Source: Pectinatus haikarae (GTDB lineage Bacteria; Bacillota; Negativicutes; Selenomonadales; Selenomonadaceae). From it: 64,000 nt of DNA. The position numbers and the translations under genes were made by a program. The stretch is from positions 59,157 through 123,156 of the forward strand of contig NZ_WIQM01000011.1 of NCBI RefSeq assembly GCF_015732185.1, in the 5' to 3' direction. The notes below the pieces were generated by a model that saw nothing but the letters and a program-made list of their open reading frames with translations, searched no databases and was not told where the DNA came from. Positions 18,220-27,846 of the stretch are shown one piece after another (the stretch's first letter is position 1; each line of letters begins with the position of its first letter).

Positions 18220-19569
18220 TCAGCATTGCTGTTCCTGGATGACAGTACCTATAGATTGACAGATTATTTCCAGTTGTTTTTGATCCGGACCTTCTGCCAT
18301 TACACGTATCAGCGGCTCTGTACCCGAAGGACGAACTAATATACGGCCATCACAGCCAAGTTCCTGTTCACCATCTTTTATAGCCTTTTTTATAAGTTCA
18401 TTGGAATCCCAGCCGTTTTTAGAGGCTACACGTACATTAAAAAGCAGCTGGGGATAGGTTGTCATAACATCTACTATTTGAGACGATTTTATTTTATTTT
18501 CTGCAATATGGGCAAGAACTTGCAAAGCCGTTATAAGACCATCACCCGTAGTAGCAAAATCGGTAAAGATGACATGACCGGATTGCTCACCGCCCAAATT
18601 ATAATTATTTTTTTTCATATTTTCGAGTACATAGCGATCTCCGACTGCTGTTACTTCTACATGGCAGCCGTTTTTTCTGAGTGCTTTATGAAAGCCGATA
18701 TTGGCCATGACCGTTGAAACTACTGTGTTGTTGTTAAGCCTATTATTTTTTTTCATAGCAAGGGCACAAGCTACGATAATATGGTCACCATCTATAATGC
18801 GTCCCTTTTCATCAACACAAAGGCAGCGATCAGCATCCCCATCATGAGCTATACCGATATCCGCAGAGTGAGATAAGACTTCCTTTTGTAAATATTCCAA
18901 ATGTGTAGATCCGCACTCTTCATTTATGTTGATTCCGTCCGGATTATCATTTATAACTATCAATTCTGCGCCAAGCCTGCGCAAAACTGCAGGCATTGAT
19001 TCATATGCCGCACCGTTTGCACAATCAAGGATTATTTTCAGTCCGGTCAATTTTACTCTGACTGTTGATGCTACATAATCAATATAGTCATGAATAAGAT
19101 CATGCCTGTATTCGATTGTTCCGATGTTTTTGCCGACTGCACGGGGAAAAACATCGTCAGTGTTGATTTTGACGACTATTTCAGCTAATTCATCCTCTAC
19201 TTCATCGGGAAGCTTATACCCGTCTCCACCAAAAAATTTTATACCGTTGTCATGAAAAGGATTATGGGAAGCAGAAATTACGATACCAGCATTGGCACCA
19301 TATTTTTTTGCTAAATAAGCCACTGCAGGAGTGGGAATAATACCGGTTATGATCACATGACCGCCCGCTGAGCAAATGCCGGCAGCAAGAGCCGATTCAA
19401 ACATGGCACCCGAAATGCGAGGATCCCGTCCAATTAAAATTCTGCATGCATCGTTATCATCTTTGCCAAAATACAAGGCAGCAGCTCTGCCGAGTTTATA
19501 AGCCAGTTCTGCTGTAAGCTCTTTATTTGCTTCGCCGCGTACGCCGTCTGTGCCAAAAAGTCTAGTCAT
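18220..19569 (-). CDS. glmM: phosphoglucosamine mutase GlmM
   Basis: GlmM interconverts glucosamine-6-phosphate and glucosamine-1-phosphate, feeding UDP-GlcNAc for peptidoglycan. The 449-residue protein begins TRLFGTDGVRGEAN, has the phosphoserine loop VISASHNPFHDNGIKFFG near residue 100, the metal-binding DGDADRC loop, the sugar-binding GGEQSGH, and the phosphate-binding RPSGTEPLIRV near the end. AAGGAGAG lies about 9 bases upstream of ATG. As in many Firmicutes it is linked with cdaA and cdaR; GlmM is a known partner of CdaA. Confidence 0.95.
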   Translation of the reverse strand: MTRLFGTDGVRGEANKELTAELAYKLGRAAALYFGKDDNDACRILIGRDPRISGAMFESALAAGICSAGGHVIITGIIPTPAVAYLAKKYGANAGIVISASHNPFHDNGIKFFGGDGYKLPDEVEDELAEIVVKINTDDVFPRAVGKNIGTIEYRHDLIHDYIDYVASTVRVKLTGLKIILDCANGAAYESMPAVLRRLGAELIVINDNPDGININEECGSTHLEYLQKEVLSHSADIGIAHDGDADRCLCVDEKGRIIDGDHIIVACALAMKKNNRLNNNTVVSTVMANIGFHKALRKNGCHVEVTAVGDRYVLENMKKNNYNLGGEQSGHVIFTDFATTGDGLITALQVLAHIAENKIKSSQIVDVMTTYPQLLFNVRVASKNGWDSNELIKKAIKDGEQELGCDGRILVRPSGTEPLIRVMAEGPDQKQLEIICQSIGTVIQEQQC

Positions 19570-19613
19570 TAAAAAAATCTCTCCTTGAATTTATTTGGTG
19601 CAAATAATAATTT

Positions 19614-21230
19614 CTATCTTTTATATATATAACTTAGTGCAGCATTCATTCCATCAATGGCAGCACTCATTATACCACCTGCATAACCAGCGCCCTCACC
19701 AATAGGATAAAGACCGGCAATGCTGACGGATTTGAAGGTGTTTTTGTCCCGTATAATGCGGCAGGGTGCTGAAGAACGCATTTCGAGGCCAGTCATCACA
19801 ACTGATTTATCAGCGAAACCAGGAATTTTTTTATCAAAATTTGGCAGAGCAAGTTCGATAGCCGCAGAAACTTTGGCAGGAAGAAGCTCATGCAGATCTG
19901 CCAGAGTGATACCCGGTTCGTAAGTAGGGATAGTCAGAAATTTATCAGAACCATGCTGATGAGTAAGAAAGTCGCCTACGGTCTGGACCGGAGCATGGTA
20001 ATTTTTGCCGCCGGCAGAAAAAGCAAGATTTTCATAATGCCGTTGAAATTCCATTCCCGAAAGGATGTTCCCGCCAAAGTCCGCCGGTGTCACAGGTACC
20101 AGCAGCGCACTGTTAGCAATACCTGTGTTTCTGGCATAATAGCTCATACCGTTGGTAGTGAGCCTATTTTCCTCTGAAGATGCGGATACTACTTTACCTC
20201 CAGGACACATGCAAAAGGAATAGCAGGATAATGCTTTTTCCCGATTCTGCCACGTAAGTGCATAATCTGCAACGGGAAGATACGGGCTGCCTGCATCAGC
20301 ACCATATTGTGAAGCATCTATTAAAGATTGGGGATGTTCAATGCGCACTCCTACAGCAAAAGATTTTGCTTCTATCTGTATTCCTTTTCTCAAAAGCATT
20401 TCATATGTGTCACGGGCACTATGTCCTATGCCTAAAAATAAATTTTCACAAGGAATAGATTCACCGGATGAAGTAGCAACACCTTTTAATTTGCTGTTGA
20501 TTATTTGCAGATCTGTGAGCTGATTTAAAAAATATATTGATCCGCCGGCAGCCAGAATTTTTCTGCGGATGTTCTTAACTACGCTGTGTAATATATCTGT
20601 TCCGATATGCGGTTTATGCAGGTATAGAATTTCCTGAGGAGCACCTGCTTCTACAAAATCGCGAAGGACCTGAGTTATTTTAGCATCATTGATTCGTGTG
20701 GTCAATTTTCCGTCAGAAAAAGTGCCCGCACCGCCTTCACCGAATTGTACATTGGATAGGGGATCAAGAGTACCTGTTCGCCAAAAATTTTTTACATCTT
20801 CATGTCTTGTGTCAATATCGCGGCCTCGTTCAAGAATAATCGGACGATAACCGTAGCGGCATAATGTGAGAGCGCAGAACATACCGGACGGACCAAAACC
20901 GGCGATGACAGGACGCAAATTTTCAGAATTTCGCTTAAAGCCAGAGACAATGGGAATTACCTTTGGCAGTGGCTGTGCAGATAACTCGATATTTTTATTT
21001 GTTCGCAGACGTTTCATAAGTTTTTTTTTGTCTGCATTATCCGTTAAAAAAACGTCAAGTGTAAAAACGTTGAAAATGGGAGAATTTCTATATCGGCGTG
21101 CATCTATTGCTTTACGGACTATTACAGCTTTTTTTATATATTTATCACTGATTTTTAAATAAGCAGCAGCTATTTTTTCTAAAGGCTCAGTATTGTTAAA
21201 GGCTGTGTTCAAATTTTTTATGCGAATCAA
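19614..21230 (-). CDS. FAD-dependent oxidoreductase of the COG2509 type
   Basis: A 538-residue flavoprotein with an N-terminal domain (about 1-85), then an FAD-binding Rossmann loop AGFGPSGMFCALTLCRYG near residue 108, a GATGVxxG-like motif (LFLGIGHSARDTYEML), and a C-terminal IGEGAGYAGGIMSAAIDGM segment typical of this family. The substrate is unknown. The start is TTG at 21230 with AAGGTGG upstream. It sits between cdaR and glmM, genes usually adjacent, and reads in the same direction with short gaps, so it is part of that operon. SxCMCPGG contains family cysteines. Confidence 0.8.
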   Translation of the reverse strand: MIRIKNLNTAFNNTEPLEKIAAAYLKISDKYIKKAVIVRKAIDARRYRNSPIFNVFTLDVFLTDNADKKKLMKRLRTNKNIELSAQPLPKVIPIVSGFKRNSENLRPVIAGFGPSGMFCALTLCRYGYRPIILERGRDIDTRHEDVKNFWRTGTLDPLSNVQFGEGGAGTFSDGKLTTRINDAKITQVLRDFVEAGAPQEILYLHKPHIGTDILHSVVKNIRRKILAAGGSIYFLNQLTDLQIINSKLKGVATSSGESIPCENLFLGIGHSARDTYEMLLRKGIQIEAKSFAVGVRIEHPQSLIDASQYGADAGSPYLPVADYALTWQNREKALSCYSFCMCPGGKVVSASSEENRLTTNGMSYYARNTGIANSALLVPVTPADFGGNILSGMEFQRHYENLAFSAGGKNYHAPVQTVGDFLTHQHGSDKFLTIPTYEPGITLADLHELLPAKVSAAIELALPNFDKKIPGFADKSVVMTGLEMRSSAPCRIIRDKNTFKSVSIAGLYPIGEGAGYAGGIMSAAIDGMNAALSYIYKR

Positions 21231-21243
21231 TTACGAAACCACC

Positions 21244-22176
21244 TTAGTTTTTATCAAGTTTTTTTTCGGAAATTTTGATGCTCACAGTAACTGTATTAGT
21301 GGAGGTAGTGACCCCTTGAGGAATCAGTAAGTTCACAGTCTGATCACCAGAAGAAGTTATTTTTCCCAAGGAAAATTTTTCCGTATCAAGATAATTTATG
21401 GTAGAAATTACCTGAGGATTGCCCGTTATTTCTATTTTATCGGGTGTTGCCTTTAAAGAATCAAGAGTATACTCCGCGGGCAAATCAGAGTTTGCCAATG
21501 GTTTTATAGTGACGATTTTGCGGGTGAGGCCGTGAGCCAGTGTTATACTGGCATTGACGGTGGAACTTAAGAGCGTGACATTGCTGACGTCTTTATTGTC
21601 GTCGTCAACAGCCCGAAGCGGCACGATGACAGTAAAATCATCTTTATTATTGTCAAGGCCTATATAGCCTATAGCTCTGCGCACAGCATCAACTTGTGTC
21701 CGCGGCCCTCTTACGACTATTGTGTCCGCGGATTGCTTTGTGCTGGCAACTACCATATCGTCAGCTGGTTTTCCGGAAAGAACAAGATCTACCGGAATCT
21801 GTTTTTGAACTATTTTATCAACAACGAATTTTATATTTTCGGGCGAGGAGCCCAAGAGTTCAAAACCTGCCGGAAGCTGGATATGAACAGGAAGCGTCTG
21901 TTCACCTTCCTTGACATCAGTCAGATCTACATATGCTTTAAAATCAGAGTTGTCAACAGAAGCAAATGCGGAACGCGGAGCTTTAAGTCTGATTTTTATT
22001 GTGTCATTGTCATGATGAATTTGATAACCGTCAGGAGCGTTAATAATACTGAGCTGTACAGAGACAGAATTTGTTATTGAAGGATTTTGTTCATTCATCA
22101 CATAAAGCCACAATCCCAATGCCAAAAGCAATGAAATGCATTTTAAGAATAAATTCTGCTTTAGTAAATTTATCAT
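21244..22176 (-). CDS. cdaR: CdaA regulatory protein CdaR (YbbR-domain protein)
   Basis: An N-terminal membrane anchor (about residues 8-24, FLKCISLLLALGLWLYVM) is followed by tandem YbbR repeats of about 80 residues each exposed outside the membrane, with characteristic PVDLVLSGKPADDMVV and VRGPRTQVDAVRRAIGYIGL segments. CdaR binds and modulates the diadenylate cyclase CdaA. It overlaps the cdaA stop by 4 bases. Length of 310 residues fits about three YbbR units. Confidence 0.9.
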   Translation of the reverse strand: MINLLKQNLFLKCISLLLALGLWLYVMNEQNPSITNSVSVQLSIINAPDGYQIHHDNDTIKIRLKAPRSAFASVDNSDFKAYVDLTDVKEGEQTLPVHIQLPAGFELLGSSPENIKFVVDKIVQKQIPVDLVLSGKPADDMVVASTKQSADTIVVRGPRTQVDAVRRAIGYIGLDNNKDDFTVIVPLRAVDDDNKDVSNVTLLSSTVNASITLAHGLTRKIVTIKPLANSDLPAEYTLDSLKATPDKIEITGNPQVISTINYLDTEKFSLGKITSSGDQTVNLLIPQGVTTSTNTVTVSIKISEKKLDKN

Positions 22177-22997
22177 TTTTTACCGTTCCTCCAGTTCCTG
22201 ATAAAATCGCTGAATACAGAAGATTTTTGAGAAAACAGCGGTATCAGATACTGCCTGAGCTGATCTGAATCTAAATGTCTGTATATACGACCGTGTTCAG
22301 CCACTGATATTGTTCCTGTTTCTTCGCTGACAACGACTACGACCGCATCACACTGTTCGGATAAACCTATCGCAGCACGATGACGTGTACCGAGTTCAGT
22401 ACTTAGTGTACGGTCATCTGTCAGCGGCAGAAGACAGCCGGAGGCAATAATGCGTTTGCCTCTTATAATTGTGGCACCGTCATGGAGTGGAGTGTTTGTA
22501 ATAAAAATATTCATGAGCAGTTCAGCAGATACGACACCGTCTATGAAAATACCATTCGAAGCTATATCATCAAGTCCCATTTCTCTTTCTATAACAATAA
22601 GAGCACCTGTTTTTTTCTGAGCCATACGCATAACAGCAGAATCTATTTCACTCACAAGACTGCGGGCCTCATGGATATCAAGCAGGGCAGATCTGACGAA
22701 AAAGCGTCCCTGCCCGATATGCTCAAGGGCACGACGCAATTCTGGCTGAAAAACAATCGGCAGAGCCACAAAGAGCAGTGTAACAGTTTTTTGCAGGAGC
22801 CAGTAGATGACATGCAGTCCGAGCCAGTCACTTATTATAGTGAGCACGAGTAATACAATAATACCCTTGACAAGGGTTATAGCCCTTGTGTTTCTCAGCA
22901 TTTCATATAATTTATATAAAATAATGGCAACAATAATAATGTCGGCAACATCAAGTGCATCGATAGTTGATAATAATCCCTTAATTTCTATTAACAT
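22173..22997 (-). CDS. cdaA: diadenylate cyclase CdaA (DisA_N domain)
   Basis: CdaA makes cyclic di-AMP from two ATP. Three membrane segments occupy residues about 15-85. The DisA_N catalytic domain follows, with LHDGATIIRG (the DGA motif) near residue 170 and LGTRHRAAIG (the RHR motif) near residue 205, both required for activity. GAGGAG precedes the ATG at 22997. It heads a cdaA-cdaR-FAD protein-glmM operon on the minus strand. Confidence 0.95.
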   Translation of the reverse strand: MLIEIKGLLSTIDALDVADIIIVAIILYKLYEMLRNTRAITLVKGIIVLLVLTIISDWLGLHVIYWLLQKTVTLLFVALPIVFQPELRRALEHIGQGRFFVRSALLDIHEARSLVSEIDSAVMRMAQKKTGALIVIEREMGLDDIASNGIFIDGVVSAELLMNIFITNTPLHDGATIIRGKRIIASGCLLPLTDDRTLSTELGTRHRAAIGLSEQCDAVVVVVSEETGTISVAEHGRIYRHLDSDQLRQYLIPLFSQKSSVFSDFIRNWRNGKK

Positions 22998-23366
22998 TAT
23001 GATTCTCCTCAGAAAAGGTATAAATAGCTATTCTATTTTTTAAATATAAAATCCTTGTACATCAGACAATTTATGCAAGTGTATAAAATATTATTTTTAC
23101 TGATGGTAGACACAAATAATATTGCGTACAAAAAAAATATCAATTCAATACATATAATAGTATCATATTATTTATGCGTTGTGGAGGACCAATAAATAAA
23201 ATCAATAGGAAAATGAAAAATTTATGGTAAAATATAGTTATAGTCATGTATTGAAAATATGATAAAATTATTTACAGAGTATTGATCAATGTGAAAATCT
23301 CAGCGAGGCGGGAATGTTTTGAGCCAAATAATGATTTGCTGAATCAAAAAGGAAAGAGGATAAAAT
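22998..23366. other. intergenic region between divergent cdaA and metallo-hydrolase genes
   Basis: About 370 AT-rich bases that must hold divergent promoters. I see candidate -10 boxes such as TATAAT near 23153 and TATGATAAAAT near 23259 on plus, but none with a matching -35. No RNA gene, riboswitch or convincing reading frame was recognised. Confidence 0.5.
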
Positions 23367-24077
23367 GTGGAAAAGACAGTAAAAGTAACATATTTATATA
23401 ACAGCGGCTTTGTAGTTGAATTGGGTACGAATGCATTAATTTTTGATTATTATACTGATAAAGCGGATTGTTTGTCCGACATTTTACAAAAATACAAAAG
23501 CGTTTATTTTTTTGTTTCGCACAGTCATTTTGATCATTGGAACCCAGCTATAGGCAAATTTTCGCAAAATGTGCGAAAATATTTTTTGAGCTATGATATA
23601 CATAATATGGAGACCTTGCCTGGGGAAAAAACGGTTGTTATGAATGAATATGATGAATATAAGAGTGATATGATAACTGTAAAATCATATAGCTCCACAG
23701 ATGCAGGCATATCTTTTCTTGTCAGCATTGAAGGCTGGAATATATTTCATGCCGGTGATTTTAATTGGTGGCATTGGAAGGGAGATACCGAAAAAAATAA
23801 TGCTTTTGCCAAAAATGGTTTTTTAAAGCAGATGAAGAAAATTGCAGGAATGGAGGCTGATATCGCTTTCTTTCCGGTAGATAGGCGTTTGGAGGAATAT
23901 TGCGATTGGGGTGTAAAAGAATTTTGCAGGCAGACCAATGTAGATAATATAATTGCTATGCATAATGCAGGACGTCAGGCCTGGCCTCTGAAGACAAATG
24001 CAAGTGATGGCAGGCATATAAATGTATGGTCACCGGAGCTGTCTGGTGAGACAATAATTATAAAAAAAGACAGATAA
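23367..24077 (+). CDS. MBL-fold metallo-hydrolase (UlaG-like)
   Basis: A 236-residue metallo-beta-lactamase-fold protein. The zinc motif appears as SHSHFDHWNP near residue 51 (H-x-H-x-D-H), with further ligands in FHAGDFNWWHW near residue 128 and MHNAGRQ near residue 198. The fold resembles UlaG-like hydrolases of unassigned substrate. The start is GTG at 23367 with GGAAAGAGG 7 bases upstream; the ATG two bases earlier is in a frame that stops at once. No operon partner defines its role. Confidence 0.75.
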   Translation: MEKTVKVTYLYNSGFVVELGTNALIFDYYTDKADCLSDILQKYKSVYFFVSHSHFDHWNPAIGKFSQNVRKYFLSYDIHNMETLPGEKTVVMNEYDEYKSDMITVKSYSSTDAGISFLVSIEGWNIFHAGDFNWWHWKGDTEKNNAFAKNGFLKQMKKIAGMEADIAFFPVDRRLEEYCDWGVKEFCRQTNVDNIIAMHNAGRQAWPLKTNASDGRHINVWSPELSGETIIIKKDR

Positions 24078-24102
24078 TAATATTGAAAAAGGAGAATTTT
24101 AA

Positions 24103-24576
24103 ATGGAAAAAAATAAGATTTTATTGTTCAAGACAAATCAGGGTGATTTTGAAGTAGAGCTGTTTGAGGATAAAGCACCAATAACGACTAAAAATTTTCT
24201 TGATTTGGCAGATAAGGGATTTTATGATGGTGTTATTTTTCATCGAGTTATTGATGGTTTTATGATTCAGGGAGGAGATCCCGACGGAACAGGAATGGGA
24301 GGACCTGGGTACACTATTCCTGATGAATTTGATGTAAGCCTTAAACATGACGTTGAGGGAATTCTTTCCATGGCTAATGCGGGACCAAATACCGGCGGTT
24401 CACAATTTTTTATAACATTAGCTCCCACACCGTGGCTTGATGGACATCATTCTGTTTTTGGCAGAGTTGTGAAAGGGATGGATACAGTTACTCAAATAGG
24501 TCATGCCGAAACAGATTTCCAGGACAGGCCGTGTGAAGAAATAGTAATTGAATCAGTTTTTCTGAAGGAAGATTAA
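24103..24576 (+). CDS. peptidyl-prolyl cis-trans isomerase, cyclophilin type
   Basis: A cytoplasmic cyclophilin of 157 residues with no signal peptide. The family core is complete: [17 protein letters not shown] near residue 47 (catalytic Arg in FHRV), [18 protein letters not shown] near residue 87, and [16 protein letters not shown]. It catalyses proline isomerisation during folding. AAAAGGAG precedes the ATG, and the next gene starts 3 bases after its stop, suggesting co-transcription. Confidence 0.92.
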   Translation: MEKNKILLFKTNQGDFEVELFEDKAPITTKNFLDLADKGFYDGVIFHRVIDGFMIQGGDPDGTGMGGPGYTIPDEFDVSLKHDVEGILSMANAGPNTGGSQFFITLAPTPWLDGHHSVFGRVVKGMDTVTQIGHAETDFQDRPCEEIVIESVFLKED

Positions 24577-24579
24577 AAA

Positions 24580-24840
24580 ATGAATGCGTACACGTATATG
24601 CTTCATTGTAAAGATGGAAGCTTTTATACGGGCTGGACAAATGATTTGGCGAAGCGTCTGGCGGCACACAGTAATGGGAAGGGTGCAAAATATACGCGTA
24701 TGCGCCTGCCAGTGAAGCTGGTATATTATGAGACGTATTCCAGTAAGTCAGCTGCAATGAGCAGAGAATATGAAATAAAACAGCTTACCCATAAAGAAAA
24801 AATCAGTTTGTGCGGTAACGTTGATGACAAATTTTTCTAA
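24580..24840 (+). CDS. GIY-YIG domain protein (UPF0213/YhbQ-YazA family)
   Basis: An 86-residue stand-alone GIY-YIG nuclease-fold domain. The motif reads [20 protein letters not shown], in which YML replaces GIY and YTG replaces YIG, as in the YhbQ/YazA group; the downstream ARG and [12 protein letters not shown] segments also match. The cellular role of these small proteins is poorly defined and they have been linked to DNA repair. GAAGGAAG precedes the ATG. It is coupled to the cyclophilin gene. Confidence 0.85.
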   Translation: MNAYTYMLHCKDGSFYTGWTNDLAKRLAAHSNGKGAKYTRMRLPVKLVYYETYSSKSAAMSREYEIKQLTHKEKISLCGNVDDKFF

Positions 24841-24900
24841 AAGTGATAACATATAGCTAATTATCCAGTAAATTAATAAGGAAGGTAATGAGTTAATAAA

Positions 24901-24971
24901 AGCACTAGTAGGAGAAAATATTTTTGTCTGCAGTAAAAGAATATGCGGAGACAGTGCTGCTTTGTTTTTTT
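24901..24971 (+). terminator. terminator-like hairpin after the GIY-YIG gene
   Basis: An outer AGCACT/AGTGCT stem encloses GTCTGCA paired with TGC-GG-AGAC, and a GCTTTGTTTTTTT tract follows. The loop-outs make it less regular than other terminators here. Confidence 0.5.
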
Positions 24972-25058
24972 ATCCGGCGGGAAATGATATACTTTTGCTG
25001 TATGCTTTAAAGTTGATCATGATGTTCCTAAATACAAGGCAGGGGGATGAAGACTCTT

Positions 25059-26003
25059 ATGCAGAAACTGATAACAGAGGTTTTGAATATTGAATATCCT
25101 ATTATACAAGGCGGGATGGCTTGGATATCTGAATCAAAGCTTGCAGCGGCTGTTTCAAATGCCGGCGGTGCGGGAATTATTTCAAGCGGTGGTAGAACAA
25201 CGGAGTTTGTACGCGAACAAATAAGGCTGGCAAAAAAATTAACTGAAAAACCTTTTGGTGTAAATATGATGTTAATGGCACCTAATAAAGAAGAGATTTT
25301 GGAGGTAATCTGTGAAGAAAAACCGGCTTTTGTCACCCTGGGAGCAGGAAATCCTGTTCCTTATTTTGAACGGCTGCATAAAGCTGGCATAAAGGCAGTG
25401 CCTGTAATACCAAATGTAAAGCTGGCTAAAAGAGTGGCAGCTGCGGGTGCGGATGCCTTGGTAGCTGAGGGGATGGAAGCAGGAGGACATATAGGAGTTC
25501 TTTCGACAATGGCTCTGATGGAACAGGTGATACCGGCTGTTAATATACCTGTTGTCATGGCAGGCGGTTTTGCGGATGGCAAAGGGTTGGCCGCCGCATT
25601 GCTGATGGGAGCCGCAGGCGTACAAATGGGAACGCGTTTTCTGGTGGCGGATGAATGCCAAGTGCATCAGAATGTTAAAGATATGCTCTTGTCTGCTAAA
25701 GATACAGATACCATCGTTACCGGTTATACATTGGGAGCTGCCGTCCGCGGTCTGAAAAATAAATTTTCACAGGATTTTGTCGAGAAAGAAAATAAGGGTG
25801 GCGCAACTAAAGAAGAACTTATAAAGATGGCTACAGGAACAAACAAGTTAGCCGCGGTGGAAGGCGATATCGAGTACGGAATGGTCCAAGCAGGGGAAAG
25901 TCTCACATTGCTGGAAAAGATAGAACCGGCAGCTGATATTATTAAATCAATTGTGATTGAGGCAAGAGCTGCACTGCGGCAGGCTGAACAGATACGTTTT
26001 TGA
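25059..26003 (+). CDS. fabK: enoyl-ACP reductase II (FabK) / nitronate monooxygenase family protein
   Basis: An FMN-dependent TIM-barrel protein. YPIIQGGMAWIS at residues 12-23, NAGGAGIISSGG, KPFGVNMML, the catalytic-histidine segment EGMEAGGHIG near residue 142, and GGFADGKGLAAALLMGAAGVQMGTRF near residue 175 match FabK, which reduces enoyl-ACP in fatty-acid synthesis. FabK and nitronate monooxygenases share the fold; the GGHIG and GTRF motifs and length favour FabK. ATG 25059 is preferred because the GGGGG site abuts ATG 25047. It stands alone, away from other fab genes, so the assignment is not absolute. Confidence 0.8.
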   Translation: MQKLITEVLNIEYPIIQGGMAWISESKLAAAVSNAGGAGIISSGGRTTEFVREQIRLAKKLTEKPFGVNMMLMAPNKEEILEVICEEKPAFVTLGAGNPVPYFERLHKAGIKAVPVIPNVKLAKRVAAAGADALVAEGMEAGGHIGVLSTMALMEQVIPAVNIPVVMAGGFADGKGLAAALLMGAAGVQMGTRFLVADECQVHQNVKDMLLSAKDTDTIVTGYTLGAAVRGLKNKFSQDFVEKENKGGATKEELIKMATGTNKLAAVEGDIEYGMVQAGESLTLLEKIEPAADIIKSIVIEARAALRQAEQIRF

Positions 26004-26146
26004 TCTTTTTCGGTGGGCATTAGTTTTAGTAACAGGTATATAAAAAAATAATTTATATAGGATTTTCAGGATGCAGTATGGAATATATAGTAGGTCAGAT
26101 CAATGCTTTTAATAGATGGATTTATTAATCCAGGGAGGAATTGAGC

Positions 26147-26932
26147 TTGGAAAAATCTACGCTTATAGGTTTAACTGCAGGTTTTTTATCTTTAGGGATA
26201 GGATATGTACTAAAGGGAGCGGATCCATCCATATTGGTCACTCCAGCAGCATATTTGATAATCTTGGGAGGGACTGTGTCGTGTTTGTTTACGGGTTTTA
26301 CGCTTGAGCAGATGAAGACCTTTCCTAAACTTATCAAGAAAACTTTACAGTCCCCTGATAATAAACCTAAAGGTGAATTGCTTCACTTGTTTGTGGAATT
26401 ATCCCAGATTGCACGCCGTGAAGGTATATTGGCATTGGAAAATCGTATCAATGAAATACAAGATCCTTTTTTCCGGTCAGGTTTGTCGATGGTTATTGAT
26501 GGAATGGATCCTGAATTCGTCAGTGATGTATTGGAAGCGGAGCTGCAAGTTATGGAACATCGTCATGCTGAATGTATGTCGATATTTGTTCAGGCTGGTA
26601 CATATGCACCGACACTTGGTGTTTTGGGGGCCGTTGTAGGTCTGATTGCGGCGCTGGGTAATTTAGGTGATATAGTTGCTTTGGGACATGCTATTTCTGC
26701 GGCATTTGTTGCTACCCTGCTTGGTATATTTACGGGTTATGTATTATGGCTGCCTATAGCTAATAAGCTGAAAATATTATCACAAATGGAAATAGCTCAG
26801 AAAAGAATGATAATTGAAGGCATTTTATCTTTGCAGGCTGGTGATTCACCGACAGCCATAGAAGCTAAGTTGATGATATTTATCCCTCAGACAGAAAGGG
26901 ATTTATTGAAATCCGAAAAAGCGGGTGAATGA
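26147..26932 (+). CDS. motA: flagellar motor stator protein MotA
   Basis: MotA and MotB form the proton-driven (or sodium-driven) stator of the flagellar motor. The 261-residue protein has four membrane segments (about 6-24, 31-50, 148-168, 180-200) and a large cytoplasmic loop with the MotA pattern RREGILALENRINEIQDPF and GTYAPTLGVLGAVVGLI. TTG at 26147 is chosen over TTG 26141 because GGGAGG is 8 bases away from it. It overlaps the region before motB. No other flagellar gene is in the window. Confidence 0.9.
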   Translation: MEKSTLIGLTAGFLSLGIGYVLKGADPSILVTPAAYLIILGGTVSCLFTGFTLEQMKTFPKLIKKTLQSPDNKPKGELLHLFVELSQIARREGILALENRINEIQDPFFRSGLSMVIDGMDPEFVSDVLEAELQVMEHRHAECMSIFVQAGTYAPTLGVLGAVVGLIAALGNLGDIVALGHAISAAFVATLLGIFTGYVLWLPIANKLKILSQMEIAQKRMIIEGILSLQAGDSPTAIEAKLMIFIPQTERDLLKSEKAGE

Positions 26933-26933
26933 A

Positions 26934-27707
26934 ATGGCACGAAAAAAGAGAGCGAAACCAAAGGAAGATCATCCGAGTGAAGCATGGCTTTTGCCTTATT
27001 CAGATCTTATGACATTACTGCTGGCCTTGTTCATAGTCCTTTATGCCATAAATGCAGCATCAAAGCAGACCACTTCAGAAGAAGTGACAGCTACCTTCAG
27101 GCATGGTTTTAATGCGGGAGGTATATCCTTTTTTGATAAGATGGGTACTCAAAGCGGATATACGGCTTATTTAACAGAAGATGAATCTAAAGATAAGTCT
27201 GTGAATAATTACGTGGCTGAAAATGATAAGCTGGAAAAAGAAAAACAGAAATTAGAAGCATATATAAAGGAAAAGAATCTGGAAAATGAAGTCAGTACAC
27301 AGCTGACAGAACAGGGATTGATGATCCGTGTCAAGGAAAAAGCATTGTTCCCATCGGGCAGTGCCGACCTGACAAATGATTCTGATAAGATAACTACTAT
27401 AGTTGCTTCTTTATTGGGAGCTGTAAAGGAAAATGTTGTGATATCCGGGCACACGGACAATGTGCCTATTTCGAACAGCAGGTATCCTTCAAATTGGGAT
27501 TTGAGTTCACAGCGGGCGCTGAATTTTATGAAGAGTGTCCTGCAGAAAAATCCACAGCTGGACCCAATAAGATTTCAGGCCACAGGAAACAGCGAATACC
27601 GTCCTATTGTACCCAATGATACGCCTGAGCATCGCGCTCAAAACAGGCGTGTAGAAATTTTGATAGCACGCAGTTATAACTCATCGGGAATGCAGACAGT
27701 TAAGTAA
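26934..27707 (+). CDS. motB: flagellar motor stator protein MotB
   Basis: A basic N-terminus, then one membrane segment (PYSDLMTLLLALFIVLYA) carrying the essential aspartate D24, a coiled-coil linker (about 80-115), and a C-terminal OmpA-like peptidoglycan-binding domain with SGHTDNVPIS and NRRVEILI. MotB anchors the stator to the cell wall. ATG 26934 starts one base after the motA stop; the GTG at 26925 is an alternative. A long inverted repeat follows. Confidence 0.92.
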   Translation: MARKKRAKPKEDHPSEAWLLPYSDLMTLLLALFIVLYAINAASKQTTSEEVTATFRHGFNAGGISFFDKMGTQSGYTAYLTEDESKDKSVNNYVAENDKLEKEKQKLEAYIKEKNLENEVSTQLTEQGLMIRVKEKALFPSGSADLTNDSDKITTIVASLLGAVKENVVISGHTDNVPISNSRYPSNWDLSSQRALNFMKSVLQKNPQLDPIRFQATGNSEYRPIVPNDTPEHRAQNRRVEILIARSYNSSGMQTVK

Positions 27708-27715
27708 AATTTATA

Positions 27716-27780
27716 ATATAATTAATGCATATTAAATTTTTGTTGATAAAACAATCAGATTTAATATGCATTAATTATAT
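27716..27780. repeat. perfect 22-bp inverted repeat after motB
   Basis: Two perfectly complementary 22-base AT-rich arms (27716-27737 and 27759-27780) flank a 21-base spacer that itself contains TTGTT...AACAA. The hairpin would be long and stable for AT-rich DNA. It lacks a following U tract on the plus strand, so it may be an atypical terminator, an RNA-stability element or a protein site. It lies 67 bases before the NAD(P)HX repair gene. Confidence 0.8.
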
Positions 27781-27846
27781 CAAAAAGAATATAGTGCCGT
27801 TGTTCATTAGGACTGATAAATTTATTTAGTTTTTGGGGGAAGTCAA

